From Lachnospiraceae bacterium (GTDB lineage: Bacteria; Bacillota; Clostridia; Lachnospirales; Lachnospiraceae), in contig CABJBM010000013.1 of the NCBI GenBank assembly GCA_902363835.1, positions 62,001-126,000 on the forward strand: a DNA stretch of 64,000 nt, given 5' to 3'. How positions within the stretch are numbered: position 1 is the first letter of the stretch; every line of letters begins with the position of its first letter. This document shows, one piece after another, positions 1-7,128 of the stretch. The notes beneath the pieces were generated by a model. That model was not told the DNA's origin and searched no databases. It saw only the letters and a list, made by a program, of their open reading frames with translations. Made by a program: the position numbers and the translations under genes.

Positions 1-462
1 GCCTGCAATGCCGGCAAGCCCGCCTCCTATTCCCATAAGTAAGGGAGAAGCTACAATAATTAATATAATCCACAAAACAATTCTTACGGTCCTGTTCCCA
101 TCCATATGAGTTCTGTGCCTGCGGTGTTTTTTACCTGCTCCATGTTCCTGGTATCTCTGATCATCTGATACCTCAGGAAGGTCATACCGCTTTGCCATCT
201 GGTAATTGGGATCTTTAAACCGTTCATCCCGGTAGCCGGTCTCCGTAAACTCTCCTCCATCCTTTAAATTACCGGATACATCCGAACGGATAATGGCTGC
301 TATTCGCTCAGGGCTTTCAAATTCCTGTATTACTTTTTCCTCATTTTCCTGCCCTGCTTCCTCCAGATAATCCCTGTAATATTCGATGGCATCCGCCTTT
401 TCTTCATCTGGAATATCCGACAGCAGATATTCCAGCTCTCTCATAAACTCATCCCTGCTCAT
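1..462 (-). CDS. HAAS/DUF1700-type membrane protein, 3' end outside window
   Basis: Begins at the ATG whose complement is 460-462 and is still open at base 1, so only about 154 N-terminal residues are seen. The first ~80 residues form an acidic helical region (MSRDEFMRELEYLLSDIP...) typical of the HAAS domain found next to PadR regulators. A basic stretch (KKHRRHRTH) and a hydrophobic membrane segment rich in I, V, L and G follow. The ATG overlaps the padR stop as ATGA, so translation is probably coupled. In this family the protein sits in the membrane and is thought to act with its PadR regulator in envelope or antimicrobial-stress responses; that role is inferred. Confidence 0.8.
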   Translation of the reverse strand, partial: MSRDEFMRELEYLLSDIPDEEKADAIEYYRDYLEEAGQENEEKVIQEFESPERIAAIIRSDVSGNLKDGGEFTETGYRDERFKDPNYQMAKRYDLPEVSDDQRYQEHGAGKKHRRHRTHMDGNRTVRIVLWIILIIVASPLLMGIGGGLAGIAG

Positions 463-779
463 ATATGTGCCTCCTCAAAAATCCGGGATATCTTCTGCGA
501 GTAGCTTTCCCACTCACCTTTATAGAGATTCAATTGAACCCTTCCTTTTTCCGTAATCTTATAATATCTTCTGTTTCTTCCGTCAAATGCCAAATCATAA
601 ACCTCCAGACACTCTTCCTTCTGCAATCTTCGGAGTACCGGATAAAGGGTTGATTCTGAAATCTCAATGACATTTCTCACATCCTGGGTAATTTTATAAC
701 CATAGGTACCCTCTTGATCCCTTGATACTACCGCAAGGACAATGGCGTCCAATAATGCTGCTCCTGTGTTAAAAACCAT
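459..779 (-). CDS. PadR family transcriptional regulator
   Basis: A 106-residue single-domain winged-helix repressor of the short PadR type. The region TYGYKITQDV...ISESTLYPVLRRLQKE is the recognition helix and wing, and GRNRRYYKITEKG is the family's beta-hairpin signature. It lies between pspC and the HAAS gene and overlaps the latter by 4 bp (ATGA). The likely target is the palindrome over the operon promoter at 1147-1178, giving autorepression. The ligand or signal is unknown. Confidence 0.9.
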   Translation of the reverse strand: MVFNTGAALLDAIVLAVVSRDQEGTYGYKITQDVRNVIEISESTLYPVLRRLQKEECLEVYDLAFDGRNRRYYKITEKGRVQLNLYKGEWESYSQKISRIFEEAHI

Positions 780-821
780 ATGTCCACTCCTATCTTTAAT
801 ATTGCCTATGCTTTGATAATA

Positions 822-1070
822 CTACTTTGTTTCATCCTTTGGCGTCTGGGGTATGATTACCGCAGCAATGATATAAAGAACCAGACTTCCTCCCACCAGG
901 GAAAATCCCATAAATGAATGGAACAAATGACGCCAAGATTGGAGGAACATCAAAAGAACCCATATCAACCTTATCATCACAGGATCGACCTGAAAATATT
1001 CTCCAATGCCGCCGCATACACCGCAGAGGACTCTGTTCTTTACAGACCGGTACAAACGTTTTGGCTCCAC
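822..1070 (-). CDS. PspC domain membrane protein
   Basis: 82 residues. The N-terminal KRLYRSVKNRVLCGVCGGIGEYF is the PspC signature, followed by FQVDPVMIRLIWVLL and a second hydrophobic segment (SLVLYIIAAVIIP). Small PspC proteins sit in the cytoplasmic membrane and link envelope stress to gene control. It is first in the pspC-padR-HAAS operon, directly downstream of a consensus promoter. ATG at 1070 is preferred because the overlapping alternative frame lacks the domain. Confidence 0.9.
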   Translation of the reverse strand: MEPKRLYRSVKNRVLCGVCGGIGEYFQVDPVMIRLIWVLLMFLQSWRHLFHSFMGFSLVGGSLVLYIIAAVIIPQTPKDETK

Positions 1071-1146
1071 GATTGCCCACCTTCCTTTCTACTATATGAA
1101 CTGATGTATAATATTATTTTACTTTGTATATTATATACCGTATAAC

Positions 1147-1178
1147 AATATTATATGCTATATAATATTACTTGTCAA
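1147..1178 (-). promoter_or_regulatory. Consensus sigma-A promoter overlapped by a palindrome (probable PadR operator)
   Basis: On the minus strand TTGACA (1173-1178) and TATAAT (1150-1155) are separated by 17 bp, an exact consensus promoter reading into pspC. A palindrome with perfect 10-bp arms and a 3-bp centre (1147-1169) covers the -10 and spacer. A second short palindrome, GTATATTATATAC, lies at 1126-1138 in the leader. PadR proteins bind AT-rich palindromes of this kind, so the assignment to padR is likely but untested. Confidence 0.7.
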
Positions 1179-1217
1179 CACCTATTAAAAAACTTTTTTA
1201 ACCCACTTTATAATAAA

Positions 1218-1264
1218 ACAAAAAAGAGATGCCTTCAGACAGTTGATCACTCTCTGAAAACATC
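1218..1264 (-). terminator. Intrinsic terminator after the TRAP binding-protein gene
   Basis: On the minus strand a stem GATGTTTTCAGA / TCTGAAGGCATC with G-U pairs (about 1229-1264) is followed by a T-rich tract (1218-1225). It closes the dctP transcript. Confidence 0.75.
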
Positions 1265-1303
1265 CCTTATGATTTTCCTTCTCAATCTCCAAAATACAAC
1301 CAA

Positions 1304-2344
1304 TTACCGGACCTGGGCGATCCGGTTCACCACGTCAATATATTCGCTGCAATACATCTGATAAACCTTCATGACAGCTGCCCGAAAACGCACCTGTTCT
1401 GAGGGGCTCAGTTCCGTAACAACGCAGCCGGCCTTTGTCAGCCGGTCCCTGACACTCTGCTCCCTGGCCTCCCACAGCTGCCTTTCATACCGGGCGGATT
1501 CCTCTGCACAGGCCGCCATAATTTCCCTGTCCGTTTCACTTAACTTCTCCCAGGTGGCCTGGGAGGCCAGCTGCATTTCAGGAATCCGGCTGTGGGCATC
1601 TAAGGTAATGTATTTTGCCACCTCATAATGCTTCATGGTTTCATAGGATGGCCAGTTGTTTTCCGCACCGTCAATGCTGCTGGTTTCCAGCGCAGCATAT
1701 ACTTCCGAATAAGCCATTGGCACCGCTCTGGCTCCCAAAGCCTCCACCATAGCAGCCATCATGTCGGACTTTGCAACACGGATGCGCATTTTTTTCAAAT
1801 CCTCCACACGTTCTATGGGACCGGAGGAATTGTAAAAATGCCTGGCACCTGCATCATACCAGGAAAGAGCAACCAGACCGCTTCCCCCAAATTCCTTCTT
1901 AAATTCCTCCCCGATCTCTCCGTCCAGCACCTTCCACATATGGCTTTCATCCCGGTACAGATAAGGAAGCTGCAGCACATTAAATTTAGGATTTATTTCT
2001 GCCAGCATCATAACCGAAGCCCGGGCAAAATCAATTCCTCCGTATTGGAGCTGTTCCACTACTTCGTTTTCGCTTCCCATTTCACCGCCTGCAAACACAT
2101 TGATCTTGATCCTTCCATCGGTTCTTTGGTACACCAGTTCCGCAAATTTTCTTGCTCCAAGCACCGTGGGATAGTCCTCCGGCTGGTTATCCGCATAGGA
2201 AAGCACATATTCCGGTGCTTCCTTACGGCCTGCTAAAAAAAGAGTTCCCCCCGGCTTTCCCAATTTCAGAATGCTGAAAAAAAGGTAAGCGGCAGCCATC
2301 ACAAAAAGGGCCCATACCGCCCCTTTTACAATCCGTTTGTCCAT
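1304..2344 (-). CDS. Orphan TRAP-type (DctP family) solute-binding protein, membrane-anchored
   Basis: About 346 residues from ATG 2344; GGGGGT lies upstream, while the earlier in-frame start falls inside a hairpin. The N-terminus has one hydrophobic helix (GAVWALFVMAAAYLFFSI) with no lipobox cysteine and no clear cleavage site, so it may stay membrane-tethered. Family motifs follow: RKFAELVYQRTDGRIKINVF, IDFARASVMMLAEINPKFNV and the substrate-arginine region MRIRVAKSDMMAAMVEALGA. No DctQ or DctM permease genes are near; it follows a complete sugar ABC transporter and a YesMN-type system. TRAP-type binding proteins can act as co-sensors (DctB with DctS in Bacillus), so a sensing role is plausible. 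The ligand is unknown. Confidence 0.85.
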   Translation of the reverse strand: MDKRIVKGAVWALFVMAAAYLFFSILKLGKPGGTLFLAGRKEAPEYVLSYADNQPEDYPTVLGARKFAELVYQRTDGRIKINVFAGGEMGSENEVVEQLQYGGIDFARASVMMLAEINPKFNVLQLPYLYRDESHMWKVLDGEIGEEFKKEFGGSGLVALSWYDAGARHFYNSSGPIERVEDLKKMRIRVAKSDMMAAMVEALGARAVPMAYSEVYAALETSSIDGAENNWPSYETMKHYEVAKYITLDAHSRIPEMQLASQATWEKLSETDREIMAACAEESARYERQLWEAREQSVRDRLTKAGCVVTELSPSEQVRFRAAVMKVYQMYCSEYIDVVNRIAQVR

Positions 2345-2360
2345 TCCTTCTACCCCCAAA

Positions 2361-2388
2361 ACGCCTCCCCTGGGCACAGGGGAAGCGT
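2361..2388 (-). terminator. Hairpin with short T tract between the sugar-binding protein and dctP genes
   Basis: Minus-strand stem ACGCTTCCCCTG / CAGGGGAGGCGT with a 4-nt loop and TTTT after it. It resembles a partial terminator that would lower dctP expression relative to the upstream ABC genes. It could also stabilise the 3' end of the binding-protein message. Confidence 0.55.
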
Positions 2389-2412
2389 CTGATGTTTTAT
2401 ATTATTTTTTGA

Positions 2413-3498
2413 TTATGGATTAATGATGCTCTGTATCTCAGTGTCATCCACGTTATAAGTATCTACAAGAATTACGCCTGTATCCACAGTCTTTTCCTTT
2501 ACCTGGTTTCCATCGGACAACTCAAGAGCTGTTTTTACGCCGTCATATCCCATATAATACTGACGCTGTACAACAGAAGATACATCGTATTCACCTGTGC
2601 GGATCATAGATTCAATTTCAGCAGAGAAATCAAATCCAACCATGGAGATGTCTGTGCGTCCGGATTCTGTAATGCCGGTTACAAAGCCTACGGTAGAACC
2701 GTTGTTAGGACCAAATACTGCCTTTAAGTTAGGATATGTGGTGATAAAATCCTGGCAGAAACCTACTGCTTTGCTGATATCGCCATCATTAACCTTAATA
2801 TCGTTGTTTAAAACCTGCCATTTCTCAGGTGCATTATCGTTCCAGTACTCATTAAAACCTTTCACACGGTCATTGATGGTCTGAGAACCGGTGGAGCCAA
2901 CCTGAATGGCGATCTGAGCATCTTCTGTTTCAGAAATTCCCTTGTCTTTCAGCCTGCGGATCAGTTCCTCTGCAGCAACCTTTCCTGCTTCAATGTTGTT
3001 AGTCAGAAGCGCTGCGCTGTAATTATCGCTTTTGATCACCGTATCCACCAGAACTACCGGGATTCCGGAATTATATGCTTCTGTAATAGGTGCATCTAAG
3101 GACACGCTGTCCAGAGGAGCAATAACGATTCCGTCTGCCTGTGCGGATACTGCATTCTGCAGCAGGGTAAGCTGGCCTTCAATATCTGACTCCAAAGCAG
3201 TTCCTACTACTACCACGTTGCAGCCCAGTTCCTTACCAGCCTGTTCCGCACCAGCCTGAAGCACGCTCCAGTACTGGTTTCCCAGAACCTTTACAATTAC
3301 GTAAATAGTCTTCCCGCTTTTTGCTGCTTCGCCTTTGGCTGAATCTTTTGATTCCTCTGCCTTATCAGCTGCCGCCCCCTGGCTGGATTCTGATGCCGCG
3401 GTGGTGGCTTGTGCACTGCTGCTTGACTGGCTTCCACAGCCGGTCAGTCCGGCAACTGCCATAGCTGCTGCCAACAAAACTGCCGTTACTTTTCTCAT
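2413..3498 (-). CDS. Sugar ABC transporter substrate-binding lipoprotein (RbsB-like)
   Basis: 361 residues. The signal peptide ends in a lipobox (AVAGLTGCGS), so the mature protein is lipid-anchored at Cys21. A Ser/Ala/Glu-rich linker (to ~60) leads into a periplasmic-binding fold of the ribose/galactose type: IYVIVKVLGNQYWSVLQAGA, then AQADGIVIAPLDSVSLDAPI, and VVLVDTVIKSDNYSAALLTN. It is third in the ABC operon, 28 bp after the permease. The ligand is probably a monosaccharide or related polyol; the sequence does not identify it. Confidence 0.9.
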   Translation of the reverse strand: MRKVTAVLLAAAMAVAGLTGCGSQSSSSAQATTAASESSQGAAADKAEESKDSAKGEAAKSGKTIYVIVKVLGNQYWSVLQAGAEQAGKELGCNVVVVGTALESDIEGQLTLLQNAVSAQADGIVIAPLDSVSLDAPITEAYNSGIPVVLVDTVIKSDNYSAALLTNNIEAGKVAAEELIRRLKDKGISETEDAQIAIQVGSTGSQTINDRVKGFNEYWNDNAPEKWQVLNNDIKVNDGDISKAVGFCQDFITTYPNLKAVFGPNNGSTVGFVTGITESGRTDISMVGFDFSAEIESMIRTGEYDVSSVVQRQYYMGYDGVKTALELSDGNQVKEKTVDTGVILVDTYNVDDTEIQSIINP

Positions 3499-3526
3499 TC
3501 TTTTTTTCCTCCTGAAATTGATTGTT

Positions 3527-4576
3527 TTATTTTTTCAAGCCAAAAAACCGCTTGATTGTACCTAAGTTTCCGCCCTTTTTCGCCGTCTGGGATGCTACCG
3601 CGATCAATAGGATAATACCTACGATCATCTGCTGCCAGAAGGAATTGACACCGTTTAAGTTCAGTCCGTTCCGGATTACTCCCATCATCAAGGCTCCGAT
3701 TACCGTATTAAGAATGGTTCCTTCTCCGCCAAGGATAGAAATTCCTCCCAGTACGGAAGCTGCAATGGCTTCCATCTCATATCCGTTACCTGCCGTAGGC
3801 TGGGCGCTGGAAAGACGGGAAGCAACCAGGATTCCACAGATGGCTGCGGACAAACCGGAAATGCAATATGCAAACATACGGGTTTTTACCGCGTTAATAC
3901 CGGAAAGTTTGGCTGCTTCTAAGTTGGAACCACAGGCATAGATCTGACGTCCGATCCGCATTTTTGCAAGAACAACACCTAAAATCAAAGCATATACCAA
4001 AGTGATGATAACGCTGTAGGGAAGTCCATCCCCTCCGATCCTTCCGCCTCCCAGAACATAAAACTGCTTCTGTACTTCTTTGGAAGGAATATTTGTTGTA
4101 TACAGGGGCGCTCCGTTTACCAGCACGTTTGCCATGCCTCGGTACACCCACTGGGTAGCCAGGGTTGCCACAAAGGGCACAACGCCCAGAATCTCTATAA
4201 AGAAGCCATTCATAATACCTGTCAGCAGACCCATGATCAGGCAAAGCAAAATACATACCACAAGAGGCAGTCCCTGCATTAAAAGTCCTACCATGATAAT
4301 TCCTGACAAAGCCATGGAAGCGCCGGCAGATAAATCGTTTCCGCCGCAGACCAGACAGAAGGTCAGGCCGCAGCCGATAATTGTATAGGTAACGATCTGC
4401 TGCAGAAGGTTCTGCAGATTGGCCGGAGCTAAAAATTTAGCAGGCTGAAGAATTGAAAACAGCACAAACAGTCCCACCAGGATGCACAATGAGTAGATTG
4501 CCCGCCGTGTGGCCGCATTTAGCTTATTGAACGAACCGCCTTTCTTGTCCAGTTCCTTTGCTTTTAAATTTCCCAT
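3527..4576 (-). CDS. Sugar ABC transporter permease (RbsC-like)
   Basis: 349 residues with about eight to ten membrane segments. Family motifs include NLLQQIVTYTIIGCGLTFCL, GGNDLSAGASMALSG and the ATPase-contact region SGINAVKTRMFAYCISGLSA. It starts 2 bp after the ATPase stop, so the two are translationally linked. The GNGYEMEAIAASVLGG segment is typical of ribose-type importers (Carbohydrate Uptake Transporter 2 class), which use a homodimer of this permease with one double-domain ATPase. Confidence 0.92.
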   Translation of the reverse strand: MGNLKAKELDKKGGSFNKLNAATRRAIYSLCILVGLFVLFSILQPAKFLAPANLQNLLQQIVTYTIIGCGLTFCLVCGGNDLSAGASMALSGIIMVGLLMQGLPLVVCILLCLIMGLLTGIMNGFFIEILGVVPFVATLATQWVYRGMANVLVNGAPLYTTNIPSKEVQKQFYVLGGGRIGGDGLPYSVIITLVYALILGVVLAKMRIGRQIYACGSNLEAAKLSGINAVKTRMFAYCISGLSAAICGILVASRLSSAQPTAGNGYEMEAIAASVLGGISILGGEGTILNTVIGALMMGVIRNGLNLNGVNSFWQQMIVGIILLIAVASQTAKKGGNLGTIKRFFGLKK

Positions 4577-4578
4577 CC

Positions 4579-6123
4579 TTACTCTCCCTTTCTATTGCCG
4601 CCGCCTGATAATACGGGCGCCGGTTTTCCTTCCAGTTTGTTATAACCTGCCGCAAGATACAGGATATCCTCCTGAGTCGCGGATTTTGCATCCAATTCCC
4701 CATTGATCTCTCCCTGATGAATGACCAGAACCCTGTCGCTCATGCCAAGGATCTCCGGCAGTTCTGAAGAAATCATGATAATGGACACGCCCTGGGCACT
4801 CAGCTTGTTAAACAGCTCGTACACCTCGTACTTGGCTCCCACATCGATTCCTCTGGTGGGCTCATCAACGATCAGCACCTTTACGTCGTTGCACAGCCAT
4901 TTGGCCAAAACTACCTTCTGCTGGTTTCCTCCTGAAAGGTTCCCGCAAAGCTGGTGCACGCTCGGGGTTTTGGTGCGCAGAAGCTCTACGTATTTTTCCG
5001 CATTTTCAAGCCCTGCCTTGTCATCGATAAATCCATAATGGGTGAGGTTCGGAAGATGAGCCATGTTTGTGTTGTATTTCACATCCAGGCCAAGGGCCAG
5101 CCCATCCCGCTTACGGTCCTCTGTAGCATAACCGATTCCATGCTTGATGGCCTGGATCACGGAATTGACTTTAATGGGTTTTCCCTCCATCCACAATTCC
5201 ATGGAATCCGCCTGATCCGCACCAAAGATGCAGCGCATAAGCTCTGTTCTTCCAGCTCCCACCAGTCCGGATATTCCCAGGATCTCTCCCTTTCTTACAT
5301 AAAGATAGTCCGCATTCACCTTTGTACCTCTGCGGACATTTCTGGCCTCAAAAACAATTTCTCCGATTTTACGCTTATATTTTGGATATTTATCCTCCAA
5401 AGAACGCCCTACGATCATGTTTACCAGCTCATCCATGGTAATCTCATTAAGATTCCTGGTGCCAATGTACTGGCCATCCCTGATGATTGTAACCCGTTCA
5501 CAGATCTGGTTAAGCTCTGCCATCCGGTGGGAAATGTATACCATGCCAACTCCCTTTTCCTTTAACCGGCGGATGATACCGAACAGCTGATCGATCTCCT
5601 TTTCCGTAAGAGTTGCCGTCGGCTCATCAAGAACCAGTATTTTCGAATGAAAGCTGATCGCTTTTGCAATTTCCACCATCTGCTGCTGGGCAATGCTTAA
5701 GCTTCCCACATGGGTATAGGTATTTAACTCAATGCCCAGATCATCAAGGATCTTCTTCGCTTCCTCATGCATCTTGGCATCATCAATGAAAATCCCTTTT
5801 TTATGGGCCCTTCCGATGAAAATATTGTCTGCCACACTGAGGTGGCCGCACATGTTCAGCTCCTGCATGATAATGCTCACGCCAAGCTCATGGGCTTTTG
5901 CAACGGAATCAATGTCCACCTTATTCCCTTCAATGAAAATTTCTCCTTCATCTGCCCGGTGCACACCGGATAAAATCTTCATAAGGGTGGATTTACCGGC
6001 TCCGTTTTCGCCTACAAGGCCTAAAACCTCCCCTTTATTAACCGACAGATATACTTTATCGAGAGCCTTGACTCCGGGGAAGCTTTTACTTATCCCTTCC
6101 ATTCGAAACAGTTCCTGTTCCAT
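4579..6123 (-). CDS. Sugar ABC transporter ATP-binding protein, double domain (RbsA/MglA-like)
   Basis: 514 residues from ATG 6123, which has a strong AGAGGAGGAAGGGGC site; the longer in-frame start does not. It has two ABC domains. The first has Walker A GENGAGKST, signature LSIAQQQMVEIAKA and Walker B ILVLDEPTA. The second has a degenerate Walker A (GLVGAGRTE), signature LSGGNQQKVVLAKW and VLIVDEPTRG. Such asymmetry is normal in CUT2 importers. It is first in the ATPase-permease-binding protein-dctP operon. Confidence 0.93.
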   Translation of the reverse strand: MEQELFRMEGISKSFPGVKALDKVYLSVNKGEVLGLVGENGAGKSTLMKILSGVHRADEGEIFIEGNKVDIDSVAKAHELGVSIIMQELNMCGHLSVADNIFIGRAHKKGIFIDDAKMHEEAKKILDDLGIELNTYTHVGSLSIAQQQMVEIAKAISFHSKILVLDEPTATLTEKEIDQLFGIIRRLKEKGVGMVYISHRMAELNQICERVTIIRDGQYIGTRNLNEITMDELVNMIVGRSLEDKYPKYKRKIGEIVFEARNVRRGTKVNADYLYVRKGEILGISGLVGAGRTELMRCIFGADQADSMELWMEGKPIKVNSVIQAIKHGIGYATEDRKRDGLALGLDVKYNTNMAHLPNLTHYGFIDDKAGLENAEKYVELLRTKTPSVHQLCGNLSGGNQQKVVLAKWLCNDVKVLIVDEPTRGIDVGAKYEVYELFNKLSAQGVSIIMISSELPEILGMSDRVLVIHQGEINGELDAKSATQEDILYLAAGYNKLEGKPAPVLSGGGNRKGE

Positions 6124-6170
6124 GCCCCTTCCTCCTCTCTGCTTTATACACACTTCATGTGTTTGAGTTT

Positions 6171-6236
6171 ATTATACTGGCAGGCACTTAAGGATTCTAT
6201 CGTAACTTTTTATCATCCGTAGTAGAATTTTATCAT
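6171..6236 (-). promoter_or_regulatory. ABC operon promoter with two direct repeats 20 bp apart
   Basis: TATAAT on the minus strand (6171-6176) lies about 45 bp before the ATPase gene and has no good -35, as expected for an activated promoter. Upstream, ATGATAAAA occurs twice (6208-6216 and 6228-6236), exactly 20 bp apart on the same face of the helix. AraC-family regulators bind such repeats, so the neighbouring response regulator is the probable activator. Confidence 0.6.
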
Positions 6237-6252
6237 TTCGGTTAAATGCACA

Positions 6253-6290
6253 TAAAAAATACCTGTCATCCCATTGTGACAGGCATTTTT
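6253..6290. terminator. Terminator between response regulator and ABC operon
   Basis: Stem CCTGTCA / TGACAGG (6262-6283), flanked by an A run on the left and a T run on the right, so it can act in both directions. On the minus strand it ends the kinase-regulator transcript before the ABC promoter. Confidence 0.8.
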
Positions 6291-6300
6291 TATAATCAGA

Positions 6301-7128
6301 TCAGATTTGAAGATCTTTTAGTCTGGCCATCCGGTACTCGGAAGGGTTCATTCCTTCCAGGCGCTTAAAAACCTTTGTAAAATAATTGGAATCCATGTAA
6401 CCCACCCTGACCCCCACCTCTTTTACGATCACATTAGGCTGGATCAAAAGCTTTTTTGCTTCACTGACCCTGTATTCTGCCAGATAGGAGGTAAAGCTTT
6501 GTCCGAACTGTACTTTGAACATCCTGCAAAAATACGGTTCCGAATACCCCACAGCCCGGGCTGTCTCGCTCATGGAAATATCATTCATATAATTGGAGCG
6601 GATATATTCCTCCACCATGGATGCCATTACGGACAGGCGGCTGCTAAAATCAGCCTCATCGTCCAAAGCATGATGAGGCTCCTCCTCTATGGCCGGGCTT
6701 TCCGGCGTTTTTCCTGTGTCCTGCAGTTTTATTCCTTCCTGCTTATCCTCCTGCTCGCTCACAACCCGCAAAGCCTCTTCAACCACGCTGAGAACCTCTT
6801 TCTGGGAATAAGGCTTTAATAAGTATTCCATAGCCCTGATGGAAATTGCCCTTTTTGCATAGTCAAACCGGTCATAGGCCGTGAGGAAAATAAGGCAGCA
6901 ATCCTTTTTTTCCTTTCTCATGATCTCTGCGGCCTGGATTCCGTTCATCCCCGGCATCCCGATATCCAGAATCACCACCTGGATATTCTCTCTCTTAAAA
7001 ATCTCCACAGCCTCTTTTCCATTCTGTGCCTCAAACACCTGACACTCTTCTCCGAATTTCTTCAGAAGCATTTTTTTGAGCACAATCCGCTCAATCATTT
7101 CATCTTCTACTATCATCAACCGATACAT
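6301..7128 (-). CDS. YesN-type response regulator, AraC DNA-binding domain
   Basis: About 275 residues from ATG 7128 (MYRLMIVEDE), with GGAGAAGGG upstream. The receiver domain (1-~120) has the acidic pocket ED at 8-9 and phospho-acceptor Asp55 in VVILDIGMPG. A charged linker (~125-170) leads to a C-terminal AraC/XylS domain with two helix-turn-helix units, including MSETARAVGYSEPYFCRMFK and VGVRVGYMDSNYFTKVFKRL. Its start overlaps the 3' end of the kinase gene by about 29 bp. Repeats upstream of the adjacent ABC operon are its likely target. Confidence 0.93.
   Translation of the reverse strand: MYRLMIVEDEMIERIVLKKMLLKKFGEECQVFEAQNGKEAVEIFKRENIQVVILDIGMPGMNGIQAAEIMRKEKKDCCLIFLTAYDRFDYAKRAISIRAMEYLLKPYSQKEVLSVVEEALRVVSEQEDKQEGIKLQDTGKTPESPAIEEEPHHALDDEADFSSRLSVMASMVEEYIRSNYMNDISMSETARAVGYSEPYFCRMFKVQFGQSFTSYLAEYRVSEAKKLLIQPNVIVKEVGVRVGYMDSNYFTKVFKRLEGMNPSEYRMARLKDLQI

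Noticed and set aside
1628..2236. A 202-codon frame antisense to the TRAP binding protein
   Set aside because: No start signal or recognisable fold; codon bias effect of the real gene.
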